A program made the position numbers and the translations under genes. 45,720 bases of DNA from JAZMZS01 sp045580775. GTDB lineage: Bacteria; Bacillota; Clostridia; Oscillospirales; CAG-272. The stretch is from NCBI GenBank assembly GCA_045580775.1, contig JAZNOK010000135.1, forward strand, positions 1 through 45,720. Direction: 5' to 3'. Position 1 is the first letter of the stretch, and every line of letters starts with the position of its first letter. The notes below the pieces were generated by a model. It was not told where the DNA came from and made no database searches. It was given only the letters and a program-made list of their open reading frames with translations. This document shows, piece after piece, positions 7,721 through 14,476 of the stretch.

Positions 7721-7749
7721 ATAATACCAAAAAACAGTAGATGTATCAA
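7721..7749 (-). promoter_or_regulatory. Promoter of the 5976-7688 gene
   Basis: On the minus strand TTGATA (7749-7744) and TATTAT (7726-7721) are 17 bases apart. The start codon is 33 bases further on, with GGAGG just before it. Confidence 0.65.
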
Positions 7750-7872
7750 GACAATTTTTTAAATTTATTTCTTTAAAAAATACCATTATGAGTAATAATA
7801 ACAATGAAATTGTAATAAAGATATAACGTCGGATAAAAGTGCCGGAAATATTTTTACACTAAGGATGGATCT

Positions 7873-8799
7873 ATGAAAAGAAAGTACAAACCCGAAGGCA
7901 TGGGCTGTGATAATAATTACAACTGTGCTATAAGATCTCCATTGACATTGGTTGGCAGTGACGAAATACTGGAAGGTACAGTAATTAAGTGTGACTCATC
8001 TCTAAACCTATGGATTGACTATCGAGGAATAAAATGTCTTATGCCAAGGGAAGAGGTCACATATCTTTTCCCCGGAGAAAACCTCAAAGATATAGCAATT
8101 ATAAGCAGAGTAGGAAAAAGAGTCTGTTTTAAAGTTATCGGGACGTGTTCAAAGGACAAGGGAATGCCGCAACTTACAGTTTCCCGAAGGTTGGCACAAC
8201 TGGATTGCCTTGAACACTACATAGAACATTTGTCCCCGGGAGATATAATAGACGCAAAGGTCACTCACATGGAACAGTTCGGAGCCTTTTGCGACATCGG
8301 ATGCGGTATAATATCTCTTCTGAGCGTAGATTGTATTTCTGTATCCAGAATTTCACATCCAAAGGACAGATTCGATATCGGGAATGTTATCCGTGCAGTC
8401 GTAAAATGCAAAACTGACGAAGGACGTATATACCTCACTCACAGAGAACTCCTTGGAACCTGGGAAGAAAATGCAGCTTATTTTTCTGTAGGTCAGACCG
8501 TTGCAGGAATTGTGCGAAGTGTTGAAAGCTACGGCATCTTTGTCGAGCTGACACCGAATCTTGCAGGGTTAGCCGAGTTAAAAGATGATGTTCTTCCCTC
8601 TCAATGTGCTGCGGTTTACATAAAAAACATTATCCCCGAGAGAATGAAGATCAAACTTGTACTCATAGATTCAAAAGGAGATACACAGCAAAACAAACAG
8701 ATAAAATATATTGGAAACATATATAAAGAAGACCATATAGACAGATGGATGTATAGTCCTTCCTATTCACAAAAAGTCGTTGAAACTGTGTTTATATAA
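7873..8799 (+). CDS. S1 RNA-binding domain protein (ribosomal protein S1-like)
   Basis: A 308-residue protein with three S1-type OB folds. Repeat 1 covers about residues 30-110 (EILEGTVIKCDSSLNLWIDY...GKRVCFKVIG). Repeat 2 covers 120-190 (PGDIIDAKVTHMEQFGAFCDIG...IYLTHRELLGTWEENAAYF). Repeat 3 covers 205-265 (GQTVAGIVRSVESYGIFVEL). The phrases GDIIDAKVTHMEQFGAF and GIVRSVESYGIFVELTPNLAGL are classic S1 first strands. It is shorter than Escherichia coli S1 (six repeats) and similar in scale to the short S1-like proteins of Firmicutes. It probably binds single-stranded RNA and may help mRNA docking on the ribosome. It stands alone, and I saw no promoter I could call with confidence. Confidence 0.85.
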   Translation: MKRKYKPEGMGCDNNYNCAIRSPLTLVGSDEILEGTVIKCDSSLNLWIDYRGIKCLMPREEVTYLFPGENLKDIAIISRVGKRVCFKVIGTCSKDKGMPQLTVSRRLAQLDCLEHYIEHLSPGDIIDAKVTHMEQFGAFCDIGCGIISLLSVDCISVSRISHPKDRFDIGNVIRAVVKCKTDEGRIYLTHRELLGTWEENAAYFSVGQTVAGIVRSVESYGIFVELTPNLAGLAELKDDVLPSQCAAVYIKNIIPERMKIKLVLIDSKGDTQQNKQIKYIGNIYKEDHIDRWMYSPSYSQKVVETVFI

Positions 8800-8803
8800 A
8801 TGA

Positions 8804-8844
8804 TGGGTACTATCCAAAAAAAACGGATAGTACCCACTATTTTT
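8804..8844 (+). terminator. Terminator of the S1-domain gene
   Basis: A 12-base stem (8804-8815 with 8825-8836), GGGTACTATCC against GGATAGTACCC plus a T-A pair, with an A-rich loop, followed by CTATTTTT. Confidence 0.9.
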
Positions 8845-8867
8845 CTATAAAAACCATGCACGCGAGT

Positions 8868-9590
8868 TTAAACAACCATACCGCCGTTGGAGCTGATTAC
8901 CTGTCCCGTGATATATCCTGCACCATCACCGCTCAAAAAATAAATAAGCTCGGCTATCTCACGAGGTGATCCTATCCTCATAAGCGGAATTTCATCTGTT
9001 AGCATTTCGAGATCCTCTTTTGAGAGATGTGAGTTCATCTCCGTATCAATAACACCCGGAGCTACAGCGTTTACAGTAATATTTGACGGTCCAAGCTCCT
9101 TCGCGAGAGCTTTAGTCATACCTATAAGTCCCGCCTTTGCAGTTGAGTAATGAACCTCACATGATGCACCGACAATCCCCCACATAGAAGAAACATTTAT
9201 GATTCTTCCGTTCTTTTTGTGTATCATATCCGAAAGAACGCCCTGACACAGCAAATAAGGAGCCGTCAGATTTACGGAGATCATCCTGTTCCAATCATCA
9301 AATGTAATATCCGAGAAAAGTTTGATCTCTGATACGGCAGCATTATTTATCAGAATATCGACTCCTGACTCGCCAAAGTGGTTTTTTGATATCTCCAAGA
9401 CTCTTAGTATATCATCATATGATTCAAGATCGCATCTGAGTGCCAATGCATCATACTGCTCGCAGAGTAGGTTAGCTTGTTGCTTTGAATCTTTGTATGT
9501 AAAACATACCCTGTCTCCTCTTTGGCAAAAAAGCTTCACGCATTCTGCTCCTATTCCCCTTGATCCTCCTGTAATCAAAACATTTCTCAT
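8868..9590 (-). CDS. Short-chain dehydrogenase/reductase (FabG/YmfI-like)
   Basis: NAD(P)H-dependent reductase of 240 residues with the full classical SDR set: cofactor motif TGGSRGIG near residue 7, NNAA near 87, catalytic serine in NVSSMWG, the YSTAK catalytic Tyr-x-x-x-Lys, and PGVIDTEM. It ends GYITGQVISSNGG, as in FabG proteins. A stand-alone FabG-like protein of this size in Firmicutes could be 3-oxoacyl-ACP reductase or the YmfI-type elongation factor P 5-aminopentanone reductase. It is not in a fatty-acid gene cluster, so I favour the second or an unknown substrate. The start follows GGGAG. It has its own promoter. Confidence 0.88.
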   Translation of the reverse strand: MRNVLITGGSRGIGAECVKLFCQRGDRVCFTYKDSKQQANLLCEQYDALALRCDLESYDDILRVLEISKNHFGESGVDILINNAAVSEIKLFSDITFDDWNRMISVNLTAPYLLCQGVLSDMIHKKNGRIINVSSMWGIVGASCEVHYSTAKAGLIGMTKALAKELGPSNITVNAVAPGVIDTEMNSHLSKEDLEMLTDEIPLMRIGSPREIAELIYFLSGDGAGYITGQVISSNGGMVV

Positions 9591-9632
9591 ACGGATAATC
9601 TCCCTTTTGAATCTTTACTACTGACAACCTTA

Positions 9633-9661
9633 ACTATAGCATTACTGATCATTTATGTCAA
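9633..9661 (-). promoter_or_regulatory. Promoter of the SDR gene
   Basis: On the minus strand TTGACA (9661-9656) and TATAGT (9638-9633) lie 17 bases apart, 43 bases before the start codon. Confidence 0.8.
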
Positions 9662-9663
9662 TC

Positions 9664-9710
9664 AAAAAAAGAAAAAATGTCCCGTCGCAGCGGAACATTT
9701 TTTCTTTTTT
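9664..9710 (-). terminator. Terminator of the DUF378 gene (possibly bidirectional)
   Basis: A long A/T-flanked hairpin pairs 9664-9684 with 9691-9710 and has a core of TGTCCCG/CGGAACA. One position pairs as G-U only when transcribed from the minus strand, which favours use by the DUF378 gene. A T run follows on that strand. Confidence 0.85.
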
Positions 9711-9937
9711 CAGTCATCCAGGCGTGAACTTACTGCTCTTTCATCGGTTTCTCTGAACAGAAGCGAGATACACCATATACCGCATAAAGCAACCAGAGTA
9801 TATACGATTCTTGCTCCTACCGATGCCTGACCGCCGAACAGCCATGCTACCACATCAAATTTAAAAAGTCCGATTGACCCCCAATTGAGTGCCCCTACTA
9901 TCGTAAGTGCTAATGCTAATCTGTCAAAAATCATCAT
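9710..9937 (-). CDS. DUF378 small membrane protein
   Basis: A 75-residue two-helix membrane protein. MMIFDRLALALTIVGALNWGSIGLF, followed by FDVVAWLFGGQ and a second helix RIVYTLVALCGIWCISLLF, is the standard wording of the DUF378 family found across Firmicutes. Function is unknown. The start at 9937 is chosen because AAGGAG (9953-9948) lies 10 bases upstream; the longer frame starting at 10006 adds a lysine/arginine-rich stretch without a ribosome site. It follows sigK on the same strand, 72 bases downstream, with no clear terminator between. Confidence 0.85.
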   Translation of the reverse strand: MMIFDRLALALTIVGALNWGSIGLFKFDVVAWLFGGQASVGARIVYTLVALCGIWCISLLFRETDERAVSSRLDD

Positions 9938-10009
9938 TTGTTTTTTTCTCCTTGCTATTCTTTTTGATCCGTAGTTAGTTTTATCCCTTTGTATAAAAAT
10001 ATACACAAA

Positions 10010-10702
10010 TCATAAAGACTTTTTTTCATTAATATGCAAAAACAACTTTTGTAGTGCAGCCTTTTCGATTCTTGACACATAAGAACGAGATATGTGCAGT
10101 GTTGATGCCACCTCACGCTGAGTCAGCGGCTCGCTTCCGTCAAGACCGTATCTCATTACGATTATACATCTCTCTCTGGGACTTAGAACATGCTCGATCA
10201 ATTCGTACGCACGCTTTATATTTATTCTTTTATCAATATCCTCAGCTATTGTATCATCTACCGATATAATATCTATGTACGTCAGAGGATTTCCGTCTTT
10301 GTCAATATCTATCGTTTCGTTTATTGATATCTCACTTTGAATCTTCCTTTGTGACCTAAAATGCATCAGTATCTCATTCTGAATACATTTAGCTGCATAG
10401 GTAGCAAAGCGTGCACCGCATTCAACCTTAAATGAGTCGATCGCTTTAATTAGACCTATGCTACCGATAGATATCAGATCTTCTTGATTTGAATGGGATG
10501 AATAGTACTTTCTTACTATATGTGCAACAAGGCGGAGATTATGCTCTATCAGCTTTGAACGTGCTCTCTCATCTCCTTTTGACATTTTTAAAAACTCGGC
10601 ACTTTCTTCCTTTTTGGACAAAGGAGGAGGAAAGCATTGACCGTTTGAAACTCCAAGCAGGAGATATATGTAATTTAATGCAATATACGCCGCGTTATCC
10701 AT
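10010..10702 (-). CDS. sigK: RNA polymerase sporulation sigma factor, SigK type
   Basis: Late mother-cell sigma factor of 230 residues. The N-terminal hydrophobic stretch (IALNYIYLLLGV) corresponds to the pro-sequence that Bacillus removes by SpoIVFB. It is followed by FPPPLSKKEE, matching FPQPLSSSEE of SigK. Region 2 contains LIEHNLRLVAHIV, EDLISIGSIGLIKAIDSF and ATYAAKCIQNEILMHFR. Region 4 contains LSPRERCIIVMRYGLDG and TQREVASTLHISRSYVSRIEKAAL. The gene is continuous, so no skin-type element interrupts it here. It implies an endospore former. Transcription probably starts at the sigma-E-like site at 10757-10783. Its ribosome site GGAGGG (10715-10710) lies inside a hairpin, which could limit translation. 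Confidence 0.93.
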   Translation of the reverse strand: MDNAAYIALNYIYLLLGVSNGQCFPPPLSKKEESAEFLKMSKGDERARSKLIEHNLRLVAHIVRKYYSSHSNQEDLISIGSIGLIKAIDSFKVECGARFATYAAKCIQNEILMHFRSQRKIQSEISINETIDIDKDGNPLTYIDIISVDDTIAEDIDKRINIKRAYELIEHVLSPRERCIIVMRYGLDGSEPLTQREVASTLHISRSYVSRIEKAALQKLFLHINEKKSL

Positions 10703-10704
10703 AT

Positions 10705-10746
10705 AAAAACCCTCCGCACATAACTGTTACCAGTATATGCGGAGGG
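10705..10746 (-). terminator. Terminator-like hairpin that contains the sigK ribosome site
   Basis: On the minus strand the arm 10746-10735 pairs over 12 bases (one G-U pair) with 10721-10710, with a 13-base loop and five T at 10709-10705. It can end transcription of the 10770-12620 lipoprotein gene. The downstream arm carries GGAGGG, seven bases from the sigK ATG, so the same structure also hides the sigK ribosome site. Confidence 0.85.
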
Positions 10747-10756
10747 GGCTTGTTTG

Positions 10757-10783
10757 GTTGTATGTCCAATCAGCTCAATTTGA
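10757..10783 (-). promoter_or_regulatory. Candidate sigma-E-type promoter of sigK
   Basis: On the minus strand TCAAATT (10783-10777) and CATACAAC (10764-10757) resemble the sporulation sigma-E -35 and -10 elements, 12 bases apart, slightly short of the usual 13-15. It overlaps the lipoprotein stop codon and would start transcription just before the hairpin. There is no other room for a sigK promoter in the 67-base gap. Confidence 0.45.
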
Positions 10784-12620
10784 TCTTCAACCAGTTGGAT
10801 GCATCTGTCATCTGCAGATCTCCAACACTATCACTCTTGAGCTTTGCTTCAGCACTGTCTCTGTTATAAAGAACAGGATTAAATATCAGAGTATCCGTAT
10901 CTCCGAATACAGACTTCGGAATTTTCAGCTCTATTACATAACCCTTATCCTTACCCGAGAAATCATCTATAGTACCGTCTACGGATACTGCTGCTTCAAG
11001 CTTATCTTTGGATACTGTTATACCACCCTTGTTTACGGTGATCTTACCTTCTGCCGAAACTGCAACATTGAGGTATTTACCGGTCTTGTAATTACCTACA
11101 AGAAAGGCTACCTTATCGTCCGAAGCAATATAATAATCCAGCACCTCAGCAGCAAAATATATATTCTCTTCATCCTGTGATGCTCTGATAGAAGCTTGTG
11201 CCTGAGATTCGCTTCCTACAAAGAATGCGTCGGTTACATCCTTCCATTCATCGACGTTACCGTCAACTGTAATGTTGGCTTTCTTTGCAGTAATCGTATG
11301 ATCAAGATAAAACTTACCTATATAGATACCGGACTTGCTTGAAGCGGGAGCGGTTCCGATAATCGTGTGAGAACCAACAACTTCAGTAGAGCCCCAAATA
11401 GACATAGCTACATCAGGACCGAACGCTTCTACTCTTGCGTTAAATTCTGTGGCGTTACTGTCACCAACACAGGTAAACCAATCTGCACCCCAGTGATAGG
11501 AAAGAACGGTCTCGCCGGACTCAAACTGTCTTATGTAAGGACCTGCTCCCTTAAGGAATGCATTTTTCTTGAGAGATGCGGGGCCTTCTTCATCCAGTCC
11601 GAGACGATCAGGCCAGGAATTTTCTCCCTGAGAATATGCAAACGACAGATTGTATGTTTTGTTCTTGTCCCCATCTTTTCCTATTCTGACTTCAAGAGCA
11701 AGTGCAATATTTCCGTTATTGAGCTGCCATGCAACAGGCATCTGGCCGCTGTAGTATTTTCCGTCGCTGCCGGTTTTCGTGTACTGCTGTGCCACTATCT
11801 GAGCAGAATACAGGACCTTCGGGTCATTGTCCCATGTCAGTCCGTTATCAAAAGAACGTATCATCGCTGTTCCTGTAGAGTTGTCGTCTGCTCTTCCGAA
11901 CATATTGGCAGGAGCTCCTGCTATATGTGTATTAGTCCAGTACATCTGTACTTCACCGGATTCAAGCTGAAGCAGAGACGGCTCCCATACACCGCCTGTA
12001 TAAACCGTCTGTATATCAGACCAGGTGGCACCGTTATCGGTAGATCTTCTGATTCGAATACCGTCTGTAGTAACATCGGTTTTATAAGTTTTGTAACCTC
12101 TGAATCCTGCAGCAGCAATAATATCTCCATTTTTCAATACGATTGCATCAGCGGAAGCATACAAAGGAGCGTCCTTTGTTTTTGCACTTCCCTCAAACAG
12201 TCTCTCGGTTCCATACCAAGTCTTGAGATCCTTTGAACGTGATATGTAGATGTGATTTCCTGTCTGACCGTTCATAAAGAGCAGGATATACTCACCGTTT
12301 GCAGTTTGCTTTATTCTCGGATACCAAACTTCCGTTGTGCCGGTAATACCCGTATCAAGAATGTATCTTTCTCTGTAATTGAGCTCTAGGTGACTGTTTT
12401 TCCATTCATCCTTATGTGAGTCAGTCTCACTGCTAAGGTTGTAATCAGAAATTGATGAAATATTCAGCTCTTGCGGTGTTTGCACCTCTTCTCCGCCTCC
12501 TGTTGTTGTCTGATCGGTTTCTGCGAGCGTGCTACTGTCCTGTGTCACAGTTTGCTTGCACGCACAGAAACAAAGCACCCCAAGTATCAATAACAATAAT
12601 ACGATCAAATGCTTTTTCAT
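10770..12620 (-). CDS. Sialidase-fold lipoprotein with C-terminal CBM9-like domain
   Basis: A 616-residue surface lipoprotein. The signal is LIVLLLLILGVLCFCAC with Cys21 the likely lipidated residue, followed by an acidic, Thr/Gln-rich linker. A propeller domain with Asp-boxes (SKDLKTW, STDNGATWSD, SFDNGLTWDN) starts with YPRIKQTANGEYILLF. The motifs GAGPYIRQFESGETVLSYH and SGQMPVAWQLNNGNIALA have close counterparts (GAGPYIVQFESGETLLSY, TNQMPVAVELHNGDIALA) in the 5976-7688 protein, so the two are paralogues. After residue 430 a CBM9-like domain begins (ITVDGNVDEWKDVTDAFF). It probably acts on host or plant glycans outside the cell, with the paralogue inside. Substrate not determinable by reading. 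The start follows AAAGGAG. Confidence 0.86.
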   Translation of the reverse strand: MKKHLIVLLLLILGVLCFCACKQTVTQDSSTLAETDQTTTGGGEEVQTPQELNISSISDYNLSSETDSHKDEWKNSHLELNYRERYILDTGITGTTEVWYPRIKQTANGEYILLFMNGQTGNHIYISRSKDLKTWYGTERLFEGSAKTKDAPLYASADAIVLKNGDIIAAAGFRGYKTYKTDVTTDGIRIRRSTDNGATWSDIQTVYTGGVWEPSLLQLESGEVQMYWTNTHIAGAPANMFGRADDNSTGTAMIRSFDNGLTWDNDPKVLYSAQIVAQQYTKTGSDGKYYSGQMPVAWQLNNGNIALALEVRIGKDGDKNKTYNLSFAYSQGENSWPDRLGLDEEGPASLKKNAFLKGAGPYIRQFESGETVLSYHWGADWFTCVGDSNATEFNARVEAFGPDVAMSIWGSTEVVGSHTIIGTAPASSKSGIYIGKFYLDHTITAKKANITVDGNVDEWKDVTDAFFVGSESQAQASIRASQDEENIYFAAEVLDYYIASDDKVAFLVGNYKTGKYLNVAVSAEGKITVNKGGITVSKDKLEAAVSVDGTIDDFSGKDKGYVIELKIPKSVFGDTDTLIFNPVLYNRDSAEAKLKSDSVGDLQMTDASNWLKIKLS

Positions 12621-12644
12621 AACGATATCACTCCTTTTACTGTG

Positions 12645-12673
12645 ATTATAACAAATAACATATCTAAAATCAA
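12645..12673 (-). promoter_or_regulatory. Promoter of the sialidase-fold lipoprotein
   Basis: On the minus strand TTGATT (12673-12668) and TATAAT (12650-12645) lie 17 bases apart, about 25 bases before the start codon. Confidence 0.75.
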
Positions 12674-12780
12674 TATATTTTTATTCATTATAACATATAA
12701 ATGCTATTATTTCTATGAATGTTTTCACAAATATATTGCAAAAATCACACAAATAAACACTACTTGTCTTCTTCATATAA

Positions 12781-12819
12781 AAAATATCAGTCAGTCTGAA
12801 TACGACTGACTGATATTTT
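12781..12819 (-). terminator. Terminator of the solute-binding protein gene
   Basis: A perfect 16-base stem (12781-12796 with 12804-12819), core TCAGTCAGTC, with a 7-base loop. A/T tails on both sides allow it to act on both strands. Confidence 0.9.
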
Positions 12820-12848
12820 TTGTAATGATCAAATGAGCATTCAGGTAT

Positions 12849-14333
12849 TTATTCGGTAATAAACTGAGAATTGATAGCATCGATAGTTGCCTTTGCCATA
12901 TCTCCGTTTTCCTGGTAGATCTGCTGGAAAGAAAGGCTGGTATTCTTGTAAAGAGAGCCAAGTCTGGTTGTAATATTGCCTACCTTGTAATAGGTTCCTA
13001 CATCGAATACGCGACTTGCAAAAATGATATCAAGCATATCTGCCGATTCATCGTCACGAATCTGCTTTCCTACAAGAGTATCCTCATAGTAACCGGGCTT
13101 GGTAATTTCCTGGCCCTTTGCAGCCATAAATTCAGATACAGAACCGGAAAGGGACTCGCTGTAGTGATTGAAAGGAATGCAGAAGAACTCAGTATGGTAT
13201 GAAGAAACAAGATGTCCGTAGTTTTCCTGTGTTTCTTCAAGCTTAGGATAAGGAAGAATACCAAAGTCAGTATCACTGTCTCTGTGGTGAGTTGTTGTAG
13301 AGAGAAGGTTGAGATAGAACAGTGCTCTGTTGGAGTCAAAGATCTCTTTTCTCAGATCATCCCATTCTGTACTAAGTACCTGATAGTTTGCAGAATAAGC
13401 TGTGTTCATAGCCAGATCAGTAAACTTATCGTAAAGGGTCTGAGTTCTGTTATTATACATAGTGAATGTGAGATTTCCGTTTTCATCCACAGAAGCAATT
13501 CTTTCATCAGCTGCAGCCATGATCTGAAGCATAGAGTCATTCCAGGTAAGAAGACCATATACCTTTTCATTCTCCGCTATACCCTCACCGGATGTATCTG
13601 CTCCGGCCTTAACAAGTGTAGCGAGGTTGTCAAGTGTCCATGTGCCGTTCTTTACAAACTCGTAAGGAGATGTAAGATTCTTTGAAGTGATCATATCCTT
13701 ATTAAAGAATACGCAGTGGGTAAATACGTTGTCAACTATGCTGATGTCACCTGTGGTGTAGTACATCTTTCCCTGTATGTTAAGGTCCTTGTTTGCTACC
13801 TGATCCCACCAAGAGTTGTTAAGATTAATATAATCGATCTCATGAAGATCTGCCAAGAATCCGTTACGAGCAGCGTTGCAAATGTCGTATGTACCAATCA
13901 TGCATGAATCATACATAACATCGCCCGAAGTGTAGGACTTCTGAAGTTCAGAAAAACCGTTGCCGGAGCCGGTGCAGTTGGACCATTTCAGCTTGTCTAC
14001 TGCTTCTATAACGATATCAAACTTTTCCTCTGTGGTCTTTATCCACTGATATTTTGCGTTGCTGAGGCTTTCATTTATAGTCTCATCATATTCAAAGTCA
14101 TTTCCGTAATGCTGTGAACCGTGCTTGTAATCAATATTACCCGAAACAAGAATAGTATACTGATATCCGTCCTGCTTCGTTTCGTCAATTACAAGAGTGT
14201 CCTTCTCTTCTTCACCTGTATCCACAGGCTGAGTCTGTTCCGGTGCAGTTGTTTGCTCCGCTTTGTCGGTGCAAGATGCGAACATTGATACACACATAAC
14301 TGCAAACAGACAAATTGCAATAATCTTTTTCAT
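12849..14333 (-). CDS. Extracellular solute-binding lipoprotein (ABC sugar-binding type)
   Basis: Secreted lipoprotein of 494 residues. Signal MKKIIAICLFAVMCVSMFASC has lipobox Phe-Ala-Ser-Cys. An acidic Thr/Gln/Pro linker follows, then a type 1 solute-binding fold with phrases typical of the family: ELQKSYTSGDVMYDSCMIGT, GKMYYTTGDISI, FFNKDMI, NGTWTLDNLATLVKA, and near the C-terminus MLDIIFASRVFDVGTYY. These proteins normally deliver an oligosaccharide to an ABC permease, but no permease gene is next to it, so the transporter partner must be elsewhere or absent. The start MKKI is used; GGGGG lies upstream. It follows the DUF5107 gene by 143 bases with a hairpin between, so the two are probably co-expressed. 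Confidence 0.87.
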   Translation of the reverse strand: MKKIIAICLFAVMCVSMFASCTDKAEQTTAPEQTQPVDTGEEEKDTLVIDETKQDGYQYTILVSGNIDYKHGSQHYGNDFEYDETINESLSNAKYQWIKTTEEKFDIVIEAVDKLKWSNCTGSGNGFSELQKSYTSGDVMYDSCMIGTYDICNAARNGFLADLHEIDYINLNNSWWDQVANKDLNIQGKMYYTTGDISIVDNVFTHCVFFNKDMITSKNLTSPYEFVKNGTWTLDNLATLVKAGADTSGEGIAENEKVYGLLTWNDSMLQIMAAADERIASVDENGNLTFTMYNNRTQTLYDKFTDLAMNTAYSANYQVLSTEWDDLRKEIFDSNRALFYLNLLSTTTHHRDSDTDFGILPYPKLEETQENYGHLVSSYHTEFFCIPFNHYSESLSGSVSEFMAAKGQEITKPGYYEDTLVGKQIRDDESADMLDIIFASRVFDVGTYYKVGNITTRLGSLYKNTSLSFQQIYQENGDMAKATIDAINSQFITE

Positions 14334-14416
14334 AATAACCCCCATTATTATTAAATTTGAAACTTAATATTTAAACGGATCTACCGTCAAAAATAACTTG
14401 CAGATTATGCGGATAT

Positions 14417-14447
14417 GCCGGCGGAGAGTGAAACACTCCCCGTCGGC
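14417..14447 (-). other. Strong hairpin between the DUF5107 and solute-binding protein genes
   Basis: A 14-position stem (14417-14430 with 14434-14447) has one mismatch and one G-T pair, with a three-base loop. No T run follows on either strand. It looks like an mRNA-stabilising or processing element placed to change the ratio of the two gene products rather than to end transcription. Confidence 0.65.
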
Positions 14448-14476
14448 CACTCCGAACTATCAGTCATTAGTCTCAA

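Noticed and set aside
10010..10702. Skin-type element splitting sigK
   Set aside because: The reading frame and all sigma regions are continuous, with no recombinase gene nearby.
11367..12236. Plus-strand open frame of 289 codons inside the sialidase-fold lipoprotein gene
   Set aside because: Antisense shadow with cysteine-rich, low-sense translation and no start signals.
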